A stretch of 43,853 bases of DNA from Angelakisella sp. (GTDB lineage: Bacteria > Bacillota > Clostridia > Oscillospirales > Ruminococcaceae), in contig JAHHTR010000003.1 of the NCBI GenBank assembly GCA_020024515.1, positions 1 through 43,853 on the forward strand, in the 5' to 3' direction. Both the position numbers and the translations under genes were made by a program. This document shows, in pieces, positions 31,908 through 40,610 of the stretch (positions within the stretch are counted from its first letter, which is position 1; each line of letters starts with the position of its first letter). Below the pieces are notes generated by a model. The model ran no database searches. It saw only the letters and a list, made by a program, of their open reading frames with translations, and was not told the DNA's origin.

Positions 31908-32636
31908 CTATATACTCCTTTTAAATGATTTTTGGATTTTTTCCATAAGCCATATTTGTCCTTTTCCGGTCAATAAAGTTTTAATTTTTAATTTTTCACT
32001 GTGAGTAATCTCTATTACATATTCTTTGACAACAAAATATTCTTGGTCAATAAAAGTTTGATACGGTTGATTATTCCACATTAAAATTTTCATTTTTCTT
32101 AACATCTCAAATAATTTATTTCTTCCTATTTTAACCCCTTTATCATTAAGTAACTTTGCAAATGTCCCAATGTCTATATAATCATTGGAATTAGCTACTG
32201 TATTTGCAAACATAATAAGTGGCTTTTGCTCTTGAAGTTGTTTTGCCTGTTCTTGTCTTACAGTTTCTTCTTCAATCCATTTTTTGGCACGTTGAATGGA
32301 ATCTACTATCTGATAACTAGGTAAACTCATTTCCTGCAACGCTGTTTCCATACGGTTAAATTCATTGATATAAGCCATTTTAAAATCGTTATAGCCTTGA
32401 ATGTTAAACATATATAATATAAATCCGTCTTTGGTTAAAAAGTACTCTTTGTAAATATTTCCATTATGTGTGTAATTGCTTGGAATAATAGAACAACGAA
32501 CTTTTTCGTCGTTAAAAATTTTTTCAATTTGATTAACAACATCAGCGTGTCTTTTCCCCAATTCATTAGCGATAACTCTGCTACTTACAACATTCATTCC
32601 GTCTTTGTTTTCAATCTGTGTTTTTATAATATTCAT
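31908..32636 (-). CDS. Rha-family antirepressor with C-terminal ANT/KilAC domain
   Basis: 242 aa from ATG 32636 (MNIIKTQIENKDG), behind AAAGGAG at 7 bases; an ATG at 32684 in the same frame lies in the previous gene. N-terminal Rha domain: VSSRVIANELGKRHADVVN, YFLTKDGFILYMFNIQGY, AYINEFNRMETAL. C-terminal ANT domain: MFANTVANSNDYIDIGTFAK, LLNDKGVKIGRNKLFEMLRK, ending in a typical GQIWLMEKIQKS helix. Such proteins bind phage repressor or regulatory DNA and promote lytic growth. Confidence 0.9.
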   Translation of the reverse strand: MNIIKTQIENKDGMNVVSSRVIANELGKRHADVVNQIEKIFNDEKVRCSIIPSNYTHNGNIYKEYFLTKDGFILYMFNIQGYNDFKMAYINEFNRMETALQEMSLPSYQIVDSIQRAKKWIEEETVRQEQAKQLQEQKPLIMFANTVANSNDYIDIGTFAKLLNDKGVKIGRNKLFEMLRKMKILMWNNQPYQTFIDQEYFVVKEYVIEITHSEKLKIKTLLTGKGQIWLMEKIQKSFKRSI

Positions 32637-32674
32637 ATTTATGCTCCTTTCTGACTCCTGTACTTTCTTCCTAA

Positions 32675-33508
32675 TCATTCCCATAACAGTTTTAAGGCTT
32701 TTTCTCTCTTTTTAGCCGCATTCTCTTTTCTGTGGCTATCACCACTCATCACAATTCTGATAGGGCACATTTCAAGAATTCTGTCATAAATTCTGTGGTA
32801 CTGCATATCCCTTGTATTTTCCATTTCTTCAATGCTTAGGTTGGTCGTTATAAGTGTTGGCAAATTGCTCCTTAAACGAGTATCAACTATGTTAAAGACT
32901 TGCTCGGCTGTATATTGTGTGTCACGTTCCGTGCCTAAATCATCAATTACAAGCAACTGATACCTTTGTAAGTCATCAATAAGCTTCTGTCTCTCGTTTC
33001 CGTTCATTGTCTGCATTTTATTCAGTATCTTCGGGAAGTTAGTTATACAAATAGGTACAAGATTATCAAGCAAAGCATTTGCAACACAACAGGCGAGAAA
33101 TGTTTTACCTGTTCCAACAGATCCGCAAAATAAAATTCCCATATTGTCTAACTTCATCTTGTCCCATTCTTCAACATATCTTTTACATATCTTCGTGTAT
33201 TTTGGATTGCTGTTATCGTCATTTTCAAAGCGATAATCATAGTACTTTCTGTCTGTAATACCTTTGCTTTGCAAATTATCAATTTTAGCTTTTAGTTTAA
33301 TTTGCTTATCAAACTTTTCCTTTTCTTCGATTTCCGTTTGTCTACATTTACAGGGGGAAGGTACTCGGAATGTTTTGTCACCTTTAACAAATCGTTCTTT
33401 CCTTGTGTGGCATTTGCCACAACAAAGAAATCCCTCACTGTCACGGTAATCACCCGGTAATACTGTTACTGTCATCAATTTTTTTAGCACAGCGCTTAAT
33501 TCATTCAT
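32675..33508 (-). CDS. DnaC/IstB-type helicase loader
   Basis: 277 aa from ATG 33508 (MNELSAVLK): GAGG lies 7 bases upstream, while the in-frame ATG at 33514 is too close to it. An N-terminal zinc knuckle (CCGKCHTRKE ... CKCRQ) precedes the AAA+ core with Walker A GSVGTGKT, Walker B LLVIDDLGTE, then an Arg-finger-type stretch RLRSNLPTLITTNLS. It loads the host replicative helicase onto DNA melted by the initiator encoded just upstream. Confidence 0.93.
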   Translation of the reverse strand: MNELSAVLKKLMTVTVLPGDYRDSEGFLCCGKCHTRKERFVKGDKTFRVPSPCKCRQTEIEEKEKFDKQIKLKAKIDNLQSKGITDRKYYDYRFENDDNSNPKYTKICKRYVEEWDKMKLDNMGILFCGSVGTGKTFLACCVANALLDNLVPICITNFPKILNKMQTMNGNERQKLIDDLQRYQLLVIDDLGTERDTQYTAEQVFNIVDTRLRSNLPTLITTNLSIEEMENTRDMQYHRIYDRILEMCPIRIVMSGDSHRKENAAKKREKALKLLWE

Positions 33509-33517
33509 TTTCATACC

Positions 33518-34252
33518 TCATACAAAAGCGCTGTCATGCGCATATTTTTCACTTGCGATAACTTGCTGTCCCGGTCTTCCTTGTGTTGGAGTACAGTTAC
33601 CACCTTTGTCCTGTTCCTTACTTAACCAAGACGTTACAAATCTAAGTATTCCTGACTTTGTCTTGCGTTTCTTTGGATTTGCTTCCAACCACCCCGACAT
33701 ATTGCGTAAACTCTGCATAACATTAACAGCAGGATATAATCCTTGCCAGTGTTTAATCTGATCTTCTGTGATAGGGTATAAGCTGTTGTCGTTTAAAACA
33801 AGATTAATAATAGTTTTTGATGTTTGCTTTATTGGTTCAGCTTTTTTTGTCTCTTTTTCTTTAACAGGCGAATTAATGCTTATTTTGCTATCACCAAATT
33901 TTGCTTTAATATCATTAATATCCAAAGTATCAAACGGAGGGTATTTGCTTTTTTTTGTTCTTATAGTTTGATGCTTACTCCAAGTAACTATTTGTATATA
34001 AGGTCTTTTTTCAAACTCATACATATATATAAGGTCTAAATCTGTGAACTTATTAAGTACGTCTGTAAGTTGTTTGTCGGTAATGCTTCTTAATGGAAAC
34101 AATCTTGATTTCAGTATCGGCAGACGCGCGTCCGTTCTTCCGTAATCATCAACATTTACTATTAAACGATACCAACATATTTCTTCAAAACTAGTAAGCT
34201 TGTCTATCGTATCGCTGGTACATATACTCTCTTTTAAAATTCTATTTGGCAT
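33518..34252 (-). CDS. Phage replisome organiser (initiator)
   Basis: 244 aa, GAGGGTGAATGA before ATG 34252. The N-terminal winged-helix domain (RILKESICTSDTIDKLTSFE, WYRLIVNVDDYGRTDARLPI, LKSRLFPLRSITDKQLTDVL) is the standard replisome-organiser N-domain in Firmicute phages. The C-terminal DnaD/DnaB-like part contains SGWLEANPKKRKTKSGILRF. It binds the origin, which is often located in the gene itself, and recruits the helicase loader encoded 9 bases downstream. No clear iteron array was seen in it. Confidence 0.9.
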   Translation of the reverse strand: MPNRILKESICTSDTIDKLTSFEEICWYRLIVNVDDYGRTDARLPILKSRLFPLRSITDKQLTDVLNKFTDLDLIYMYEFEKRPYIQIVTWSKHQTIRTKKSKYPPFDTLDINDIKAKFGDSKISINSPVKEKETKKAEPIKQTSKTIINLVLNDNSLYPITEDQIKHWQGLYPAVNVMQSLRNMSGWLEANPKKRKTKSGILRFVTSWLSKEQDKGGNCTPTQGRPGQQVIASEKYAHDSAFV

Positions 34253-34273
34253 TCATTCACCCTCTTTCTGTTA

Positions 34274-34293
34274 GGGGAGAACCAAGTCTCCCC
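34274..34293. repeat. Perfect 7-bp inverted repeat between SbcDC and initiator genes
   Basis: GGGGAGA and TCTCCCC flank a 6-base loop. There is no T-run on either side, so it is probably an mRNA-stabilising or processing hairpin rather than a terminator. Confidence 0.5.
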
Positions 34294-34300
34294 ATATCTT

Positions 34301-37300
34301 TTAATTTAAAACTACTTTGCTGCCACTGTCGGTTTTGATGACATCGATTGATTGCGGAAAACGTGCTTTCATAGCTTCATCATGCGTTATTGCCATTATC
34401 TTAATGTCCTTATATCTGTTTCTTATCGTTTCAAGCGCATCGCAGTAGGCTTGTATTCCGTCGCTGTCAAGGAATGGTGGTTCGTCAATAAAAAGCATTC
34501 CAAGTCTTATTCCTGCCGATTTTGATTTTGTTTCAGCTAGCGCAAGGATAGCGGATAGCGCTGATTTAACCTTTTCACCACCCGACTTTGATGAGTATGG
34601 AAGAGGAGGTTTACCGTTTTCTTCAATATAAATATCAAGTGTAACAACTTCTTTTTTATTACTTTTCAGTATTTTTTCTGTTCTGAAATCCATACCCATT
34701 CTTCCGCCTGTCATTTGACCAAGTATGTTATTCGCGGTAGCAGTAATCGTCGAAAGTATATTACGGATAATATTGTGCGAAACTCCGTCAACACCAAATG
34801 CAATCTTTAAAATTTCAAATGCGCAAGCCTTACTGCTAAGTATTTGTATATTTTGAGTTATCACCTGTATTTCGTTCTTAATACTTTGAATTTGCTCATA
34901 CTGATTATTAAGAGCTCCACATTCTGCCTGTAAGTCCTCAATACGTTTGTGTTTTTCTGTAAGAGTAGTTTCAAGTTCTCTTATCTTTTCTTTTATTTTT
35001 TCGATCCATTGCGCCTCGATGGTTTCGTTCTGATACTCTTTGTATTTTTCATTTATAAGATTTTCCGCTTCTGCAATATCGCGTTTAATTTCTTCAATGC
35101 GTATTACTGCGTTTGCTTTTCGCTCTTTTGCCACAGGCAGTTGTTTTTCTCTGTCAAGCCAGTATGCGTTATTGGCAATGTCCATTTTTACTCTGATATA
35201 TCCGTTGTTTTCTTCTCTTAGCTTATCAACTTCTTTTGACAAAACAGCTTTTTGTTTTTGCAAAGCGACCATTTCTTCCCAAACTTTTGTTTTTTCTTCT
35301 GTAATGGTTTCATATATTTCTTTTAAAGACTTATGTTGTTCTTTCAAAAATTTTAAGTCGTTATATTCATTAACTTTCATTTCAAGTCCTGACATTTTGT
35401 CTCTGATTTGACTTTCTTTTTCACTGTCAAAGTTAAGTTTTGTAACTTCGGTTTCTGCCTTTAAGTGTATCCTTTCAAGGTCTTTAACCTTTGTAAGTTC
35501 TGACTTTTCCCACTCTATAAAATCTTTTTCAAGTGTTCCAAACTCGTTTCTAGCCTTAATCGCATCTTGTAGGAATTTACAGTTTGCCTTTTCTATGTCT
35601 AAGCAATTACAGTTATCTATAAGCGCCATTTTGGATTTTAAAAAGTCCATTTGCATTAACTTTTCGGATTTCGCTCTGTCATAAACTTGTTTTGCGTTCA
35701 TTAGGTCTATACCACTTGAAGTTTCTTTATTTTTTAGGTTAATGTATCTTTGTGTAACAACATTGGTTTGTATCAAAGCATCTTCAAGTTCCATATACTC
35801 TGTAAATGCCTTACGCAGCTCATCTTCTCGGCTTAGTTTGCCCTCTATATTTTTTAGTTTGTTTTCGTACTCTGTTTCTTTTGTGCCATAATCTTCAAGT
35901 TTTACGATAAGCTTGTCAATCTTTTTTGCTAAACTGAGACGTTCCAACTCTTTGGCTTCATAAACTTTATAGCCTGCAATAAGTTTCTTTTCTTCTTCAA
36001 GTAACTCTTTATATCTTGCGACACCTTCATTTATATTTTTTTCTTGATTAATAACATTGTTTGCATTTGCGATAATACTTTCCTGTGTACTTATTTGAGC
36101 TTGTGCTATTGATTTCTTGTTGTACAGATTATCTATTTCTGCTTTTAATTCCAAATACTTTTTCTTTGCCGTTTCAAGCTTAATTAATGAGTGGTTTGCG
36201 CTTTCTTTTTCTTGATTTAGTGACTTGTATTCATCTTGATTTTTGCTAATTTCCTCTCTGTTTTTTATAATACTTGCTTCAATTTCATCACTATTTACTG
36301 TTTTTTCTTCAAGGTTTAATATTTGAGCCTTAGCAGTAGATATTTCTCTGTTAATCTCGCTCAATTTGTCTTTGGTAAGCTCCTGCATTTCTTCATACAT
36401 TCCCAATCCAAGTATGTTGCCAAGAATTTTTATTCTGCTTTCCTTGTCAGCCTCTAAAAACAGTCCGTATTGGTCTTGCATTATAAGCGCGCAACTCCTA
36501 AACGTAAGGCTATCCATACCCAAGATATTAATGATGTCGTCTTGTGTGTCACGCATTTTTTCGTGTGAGCGGTTAACCCATTCGCCATCCGTCAGTTCCG
36601 CAAGATTTAGCGTAGCTTTACCGCTTTTTGCCCTCGTTCTTGTAACTCTATATGTATTTTTGCCTATACGAAATGTAAAGCTTATACTTCCGCTTCTTGC
36701 CTTTTCATCAGCCCTTATCCAACCTGTCAAATCACCCTCTCGTGGTTCTTCATAAAGACAGTCAAGTATTGCATCCATAAACAGACTTGATTTTCCTGCT
36801 CCATTTTTTCCGTTAATCGTACAAAAAGTAATATCATTAAAATTAAAGCTTTCTTCCTCATAAATTCGGTAATTTTTAACTGATATTTCTATCGGTTCAA
36901 ACAGACCGATTAAAGCGCTTGTCTTTGCGCTTGCCATTACCTCATCAATAATAGGCGAGCCAAGTTCCATTGCTTGTCTAATCTGTTCTTCCGTATATAA
37001 CTTGTCAGTAAGATAAGTATTTAAACAAGCCAAAGGGTCTGTTTTGTCAATTTCTTTGCGATTAACTGTTACATCTATCTTTTCGGGAGATATATCAGAC
37101 ACCCAAAATACTCCTTGCTTATATAGACAATCTTCAAGAGCCTTTTTATTAAGCACTTTTGCGTTATCATCAGTACAACTGTACTGTATCCTTACTATCT
37201 TGTCCTTAATATCGTCAATACTACACTCTTGCGATAGGTTAAAAATCTGAACATCATCATTGTCAAACTTAATTGTCTTAAACTCTCTGCTTGGTGTCTT

Positions 37301-38113
37301 GTAGAACTTGCTTTCTTTAAGCTCGTTACTGTCAAGAGTATGTATATAAAATCCTCTCTCTTGTCCTTCATCGTTAAAGTTATTTGCGTTAATGGCACCA
37401 CTGTAAAATGTGTTTTTGCAAGACATCACTTGTTGCGGGCGGTGTATGTGCCCCAAAGCCACAAGGTCAAAGCCTGCCACATCAAGGGTTTCAGGTGGTA
37501 TTATCGGTTCATATTGCGCAAAAAACTGTACTTGCCCGCTTTCTGTATTACTTCCGAGTACTGTGTAGTGTGCCATTAAAACGCTTGTTTTATCAGTATT
37601 ACACTGTGCTTTCAGACCAAAAACAACGTTGCTCAGTTCGCTTGTAAATACAAGGTTTTCTTCTTCTTTACTTAATCCCGAAAGTTTCGCCCTGTATATA
37701 CCCTTATCAAAGCCCGGCAAACAACATATTTGAACGTCTTTTATATTAAGTACTTGTGGAGTATCAACGATTTTTACCTGCTCATTACTCTCAAAGTGGG
37801 TTTTTAGCATTTCAAATTGTTCCGCTCCGTCGTGGTTAGGTGTTCCACGAAGGACTATTACAGTTGATATGGTAGTCAGCAATTCTATCATTTGTATTGC
37901 TGTTTTGACTTCGATTAATCCACGATCCGCCCAAACCCTAGCTTGGTGAAATATATCACCTGAAACAAGTATAATTTCAGGTTTTTCTTCTTTTGCAACT
38001 CTGTATATCTCGTGTAAGCACTTGACAGTATCAAGACATCTAAGGTTCATTCCGTCTTTTTCAGGACCGGGGAAATTTCCAATGTGCCAATCAGCAGTAT
38101 GTAATATTTTCAT
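34301..38113 (-). CDS. Single-chain SbcD-SbcC (Mre11-Rad50) fusion nuclease
   Basis: 1270 aa from ATG 38113 (MKILHTADWHIG); the longer reading from 38149 starts inside the previous gene. Residues 1-400 are a complete SbcD phosphoesterase: DWH (8-10), SGDIFH (51-56), GTPNHD (90-95), MAHY (180-183) and GHIH (221-224). Residues ~405-1270 are SbcC: Walker A GKNGAGKSS (435-443), a Q-loop MQDQYG, long coiled coils with a zinc-hook-like CNCLDIEKANC, ABC signature SKSGGEKVKS and Walker B LGMLFIDEPPFLD. SbcD and SbcC are normally separate genes. It should process DNA ends to feed the adjacent annealing protein. Confidence 0.93.
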   Translation of the reverse strand: MKILHTADWHIGNFPGPEKDGMNLRCLDTVKCLHEIYRVAKEEKPEIILVSGDIFHQARVWADRGLIEVKTAIQMIELLTTISTVIVLRGTPNHDGAEQFEMLKTHFESNEQVKIVDTPQVLNIKDVQICCLPGFDKGIYRAKLSGLSKEEENLVFTSELSNVVFGLKAQCNTDKTSVLMAHYTVLGSNTESGQVQFFAQYEPIIPPETLDVAGFDLVALGHIHRPQQVMSCKNTFYSGAINANNFNDEGQERGFYIHTLDSNELKESKFYKTPSREFKTIKFDNDDVQIFNLSQECSIDDIKDKIVRIQYSCTDDNAKVLNKKALEDCLYKQGVFWVSDISPEKIDVTVNRKEIDKTDPLACLNTYLTDKLYTEEQIRQAMELGSPIIDEVMASAKTSALIGLFEPIEISVKNYRIYEEESFNFNDITFCTINGKNGAGKSSLFMDAILDCLYEEPREGDLTGWIRADEKARSGSISFTFRIGKNTYRVTRTRAKSGKATLNLAELTDGEWVNRSHEKMRDTQDDIINILGMDSLTFRSCALIMQDQYGLFLEADKESRIKILGNILGLGMYEEMQELTKDKLSEINREISTAKAQILNLEEKTVNSDEIEASIIKNREEISKNQDEYKSLNQEKESANHSLIKLETAKKKYLELKAEIDNLYNKKSIAQAQISTQESIIANANNVINQEKNINEGVARYKELLEEEKKLIAGYKVYEAKELERLSLAKKIDKLIVKLEDYGTKETEYENKLKNIEGKLSREDELRKAFTEYMELEDALIQTNVVTQRYINLKNKETSSGIDLMNAKQVYDRAKSEKLMQMDFLKSKMALIDNCNCLDIEKANCKFLQDAIKARNEFGTLEKDFIEWEKSELTKVKDLERIHLKAETEVTKLNFDSEKESQIRDKMSGLEMKVNEYNDLKFLKEQHKSLKEIYETITEEKTKVWEEMVALQKQKAVLSKEVDKLREENNGYIRVKMDIANNAYWLDREKQLPVAKERKANAVIRIEEIKRDIAEAENLINEKYKEYQNETIEAQWIEKIKEKIRELETTLTEKHKRIEDLQAECGALNNQYEQIQSIKNEIQVITQNIQILSSKACAFEILKIAFGVDGVSHNIIRNILSTITATANNILGQMTGGRMGMDFRTEKILKSNKKEVVTLDIYIEENGKPPLPYSSKSGGEKVKSALSAILALAETKSKSAGIRLGMLFIDEPPFLDSDGIQAYCDALETIRNRYKDIKIMAITHDEAMKARFPQSIDVIKTDSGSKVVLN

Positions 38114-38115
38114 CT

Positions 38116-39231
38116 TTATTGCGCCCCCTTTGGTTGACATTTCATACAAAGCGGTCTACCGAATTTCTCAACAGAATATTGTGCTACCTTTTCCGTAAGA
38201 GCCTTTCCGCAACAACTACACATCGGCTCGTTATTTTGCCCAATTTGCGTTTGAGTATATTCTTCCTGTGGTTCACCGTAGTATGTAAGTTCATCTTCAA
38301 AGTAATTTGTATCACTTGTAAATGCCGCATTTTCGGTCAAATATTCAGGATTAAAGTTTTCTGTTTCAAAGTGTTCACTGTGATTTACAGTCTGTGGGGC
38401 AGGCGATAGAGCAGGAGCGCTTACTCCAAACATATTTGATACAGAGTTCATTCCTTGCGCCATCATCTCACGTCTTACTATTGGGTCGTTGTAATCAGGA
38501 CTGAATGTAACTCTTGGTATTGCGAAAGGTTTTTTCAATTCTTCCAAAGTGTATGTGCCTTTCATTCCGATTAAAGCTCTTATAACCCTTAAAATAGCTC
38601 CTGTCATAGCTTTTTCGGCAAACGTCTTGCGTAGCTGTGTCATATTTACAAGTATTCCGCGGTCTATATATTTTTCGCGGTCTATGTCAGCTATTACATA
38701 AGCTTTACAAGGTTTACCATATTTGTTTACACTGTCTATCCAATTACCCTTGAAAAGCTTTTCTGCTTCTTTTGCCTGCTTTTCATCTGTAATACCTTGT
38801 AGACTTTTATCCATAAATTCAAGTCTGAATCTGTCTTCTTCATCATCAAGGTTAATAACTTTTTCGTCAACATGTGTTTTACCGCTTCCGTCAGGCATTC
38901 TCATAGCGCCGTAAGCCTTAGCTTTATAGCAGTTCTTACTGATATATGTTCCGTAAGTGTTGTTAGGGTCAAACTGTATACCTGCCGCTGCCGCAAGCTT
39001 CATCAAAAGCGGTTTGCCCGGAGAATACACATCTACCCAACTCCTATTATTTCCGTCACCTATGTACATTCCGCCAACCTTAAAAATATCCCCCGAATTT
39101 TCACTTGTATCAGCTTTAACTTCCATAACTGACATTTTGTAAAATGGATTTACCTGTATATCTGTCGAAACCGGTAGTAGAAGATTACAGTTTTTGTATT
39201 GTTCTTTAATTTTTGCAATTTGATTATTCAT
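38116..39231 (-). CDS. Candidate single-strand annealing (recombination) protein with C-terminal zinc finger
   Basis: 371 aa, ATAGGAGGAAACTTT before ATG 39231. Residues 1-270 resemble phage RecT/Rad52-like annealing proteins in layout: KLAAAAGIQFDPNNTYGTY, KTHVDEKVINLD, MTGAILRVIRALIGMKGTYT. A long acidic, disordered linker follows, with a C-terminal zinc knuckle (PMCSCCGKALTEK ... PLCMKC). The close fit with SbcDC (start 3 bases after the stop) parallels the exonuclease/annealase pairs of phages. Family assignment is moderate. Confidence 0.7.
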   Translation of the reverse strand: MNNQIAKIKEQYKNCNLLLPVSTDIQVNPFYKMSVMEVKADTSENSGDIFKVGGMYIGDGNNRSWVDVYSPGKPLLMKLAAAAGIQFDPNNTYGTYISKNCYKAKAYGAMRMPDGSGKTHVDEKVINLDDEEDRFRLEFMDKSLQGITDEKQAKEAEKLFKGNWIDSVNKYGKPCKAYVIADIDREKYIDRGILVNMTQLRKTFAEKAMTGAILRVIRALIGMKGTYTLEELKKPFAIPRVTFSPDYNDPIVRREMMAQGMNSVSNMFGVSAPALSPAPQTVNHSEHFETENFNPEYLTENAAFTSDTNYFEDELTYYGEPQEEYTQTQIGQNNEPMCSCCGKALTEKVAQYSVEKFGRPLCMKCQPKGAQ

Positions 39232-39296
39232 AAAGTTTCCTCCTATTGACTTTTATATTAAATTATGATACAATTACCTCATTCATAAAGTTTCGA
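39228..39296. repeat. 14-bp direct repeat flanking a short gap
   Basis: ATTCATAAAGTTTC occurs exactly at 39228-39241 and 39283-39296. The first copy covers the start codon of the annealing-protein gene; the second covers an upstream ATG that begins a 7-codon minimal frame (MNEVIVS). The duplicated initiation region could be a leader peptide or a relic of a duplication. Confidence 0.55.
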
Positions 39297-39305
39297 GTAC
39301 GTCTG

Positions 39306-39539
39306 TTAGCCATTAACAACGTGCTCTTTTCTTTTTTTCAAAGAAATTGCCATATCGTTTTGAGTTATTTGCTCTGCTACCAGCTCCGCTATGTAGTAGA
39401 GCTTTTTTCTTTCTCCGTTACCGTCGCCGTACATTGCTATTATTCTGTTTAGCTTCTTATAGGCAAGTTGTAAAGCTATTCTATATTCGGCATTTGTATA
39501 AGACATATATAGGCAAACCAATGTTTTAAGGTTATTCAT
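39306..39539 (-). CDS. Hypothetical early protein (77 aa)
   Basis: ATG 39539 behind ATGGGGC. All-helical: ALQLAYKKLNRIIAMYGDGN, LYYIAELVAEQITQNDM, with a basic end (LKKRKEH). No family recognised. Followed by a 74-base gap containing a 14-bp direct repeat before the annealing-protein gene. Confidence 0.65.
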   Translation of the reverse strand: MNNLKTLVCLYMSYTNAEYRIALQLAYKKLNRIIAMYGDGNGERKKLYYIAELVAEQITQNDMAISLKKRKEHVVNG

Positions 39540-39554
39540 TTATCTAGCCCCATT

Positions 39555-39791
39555 TCAATCATCATATTTCTTTTGACATAACATCCACATAAAAACGATA
39601 AATGTTAAAATTGCAAGTAAAAGTTCTCCACCTGCCGCATGGTATCTTCTTGTCTTATAAGCAATGGGATATATCGTTATCCATTCAGCAAGCGATACGG
39701 AAAAAGCAAGTAATATATTGAGTATGTATTGCAGTGCTATTTGGAATTTTGAGATTTTTTCATATGTTTTTTGTTGGTGCAATGAGGACAT
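39555..39791 (-). CDS. Small two-helix membrane protein
   Basis: 78 aa from ATG 39791 (MSSLHQQK); the same frame could start earlier at 39872, but that part reads as a poor shadow of the zinc-ribbon gene. Two hydrophobic segments: YILNILLAFSVSLAEWIT and LLLAILTFIVFMWMLC. Family unknown. Its 5' end overlaps the zinc-ribbon gene by about 55 bases in another frame. Confidence 0.62.
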   Translation of the reverse strand: MSSLHQQKTYEKISKFQIALQYILNILLAFSVSLAEWITIYPIAYKTRRYHAAGGELLLAILTFIVFMWMLCQKKYDD

Positions 39792-39868
39792 ACATACCCT
39801 GTTTTTGGTATTCTCATTTTTTCGCTTACATTCCATGTGAGATGACACTTTACACATTTTTTTATCAT
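39737..39868 (-). CDS. Small zinc-ribbon protein (43 aa)
   Basis: From ATG 39868 (GGAGG about 11 bases upstream) the frame reads MIKKCVKCHLTWNVSE, then GYVCPHCTNKK and a basic end, stop at 39737. CX2C twice with 18 residues between is a well-formed zinc ribbon; the other frame over the same DNA is not protein-like here. It probably binds nucleic acid or a host protein. It overlaps the downstream membrane-protein gene. Confidence 0.65.
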   Translation of the reverse strand: MIKKCVKCHLTWNVSEKMRIPKTGYVCPHCTNKKHMKKSQNSK

Positions 39869-39873
39869 ACATT

Positions 39874-40053
39874 TTAATCCTCCTCAACTACTTCACATAT
39901 ATCAGCAGAAAAACTACTCCCACAGCCATACCAACAATCACAATCCGGTTTATATAACCAATCTCCGTACATTTTCATTGGTTTTATACTTTGATTTTTG
40001 GGTGTGATAAGCATAGTTCCTCTAAATGCCTTGTATCCCTCAACTTTAATCAT
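39874..40053 (-). CDS. Hypothetical small Cys/Trp-rich protein (59 aa)
   Basis: ATG 40053 follows GGAGGCTGTTTAA at the end of the preceding gene; stop at 39874. The sequence MIKVEGYKAFRGTMLITPK, then MYGDWLYKPDCDCWYGCGS resembles a recurring family of phage early proteins whose W-L-Y-K-P-D-x-x-C-W-Y core is conserved. Four Cys within about 15 residues suggest a metal site. No function known. Confidence 0.7.
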   Translation of the reverse strand: MIKVEGYKAFRGTMLITPKNQSIKPMKMYGDWLYKPDCDCWYGCGSSFSADICEVVEED

Positions 40054-40272
40054 TTAAACAGCCTCCTTTTTTTGCTTTTGAATTATTTTGTCACACTCTT
40101 TTGGATCTAACATAAATCTTTCGCAAAAGTATAATTTTTGTATTTTGCCGGGTTTTGGACTTAGCTTACCAATTTTTGCAAGGTCTGATACTAGGTCTTT
40201 GATAATTTTGTAGGCATGTGATTTTGACACTCCCAAAATTATGATTAACTCTTCCGCTCCGTAAAATTGCAT
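40054..40272 (-). CDS. Small helix-turn-helix protein (excisionase-like)
   Basis: 72 aa from ATG 40272 (MQFYGAEELIIILGVSKS), 7 bases after GGAGG; the ATG at 40278 is too close to it. A MerR/excisionase-type winged helix: ELIIILGVSKSHAYKIIKDL. The basic C-terminus ends in Lys-rich IQKQKKEAV. It may act as excisionase or as an early regulator; the integrase is not in the window to confirm. Confidence 0.75.
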   Translation of the reverse strand: MQFYGAEELIIILGVSKSHAYKIIKDLVSDLAKIGKLSPKPGKIQKLYFCERFMLDPKECDKIIQKQKKEAV

Positions 40273-40274
40273 TT

Positions 40275-40595
40275 TCATTCCTCCTTATCTATCAGAAAAC
40301 TTGATAAAACAGTTTTGGTTTCGTCACCGTTGTAAACGGTCTTGCTTAGTTTTAGTCTTGCCAGCTTTGGTTCATCGTCAACATTTTCAAATGTTTCTTC
40401 ATAAATTGCCTCTATTCCGTCACTCTCATATATGCCTTCAAGCACATCTTCAAGTTTCCATATCGCGCCCTGCGACAAAAGTTTATTTTGTTGATTTTCT
40501 TCACCGTAGAAGTTTTCAGCAAGTTTCTCAAATTCAAAAATAAGGCTTTCTTCAAGCTTTTCTATAATTTCTTGTTTTGTTATTGTATTTTCCAT
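40275..40595 (-). CDS. Hypothetical acidic early protein (106 aa)
   Basis: AAAAGGAGCAGAAACCA before ATG 40595. Strongly acidic (EKLEESLIFEFEKLAENFYG, EDVLEGIYESDGIEAIYEET), helical with a beta-type end (KTVYNGDETKTVLSSFLI). Small acidic proteins in early phage regions often inhibit host DNA-binding enzymes, but nothing specific is recognised. Confidence 0.7.
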   Translation of the reverse strand: MENTITKQEIIEKLEESLIFEFEKLAENFYGEENQQNKLLSQGAIWKLEDVLEGIYESDGIEAIYEETFENVDDEPKLARLKLSKTVYNGDETKTVLSSFLIDKEE

Positions 40596-40610
40596 TGGTT
40601 TCTGCTCCTT

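Noticed and set aside
34274..34293. Intrinsic terminator between the SbcDC and initiator genes
   Set aside because: The stem is perfect but there is no T-run on either strand.
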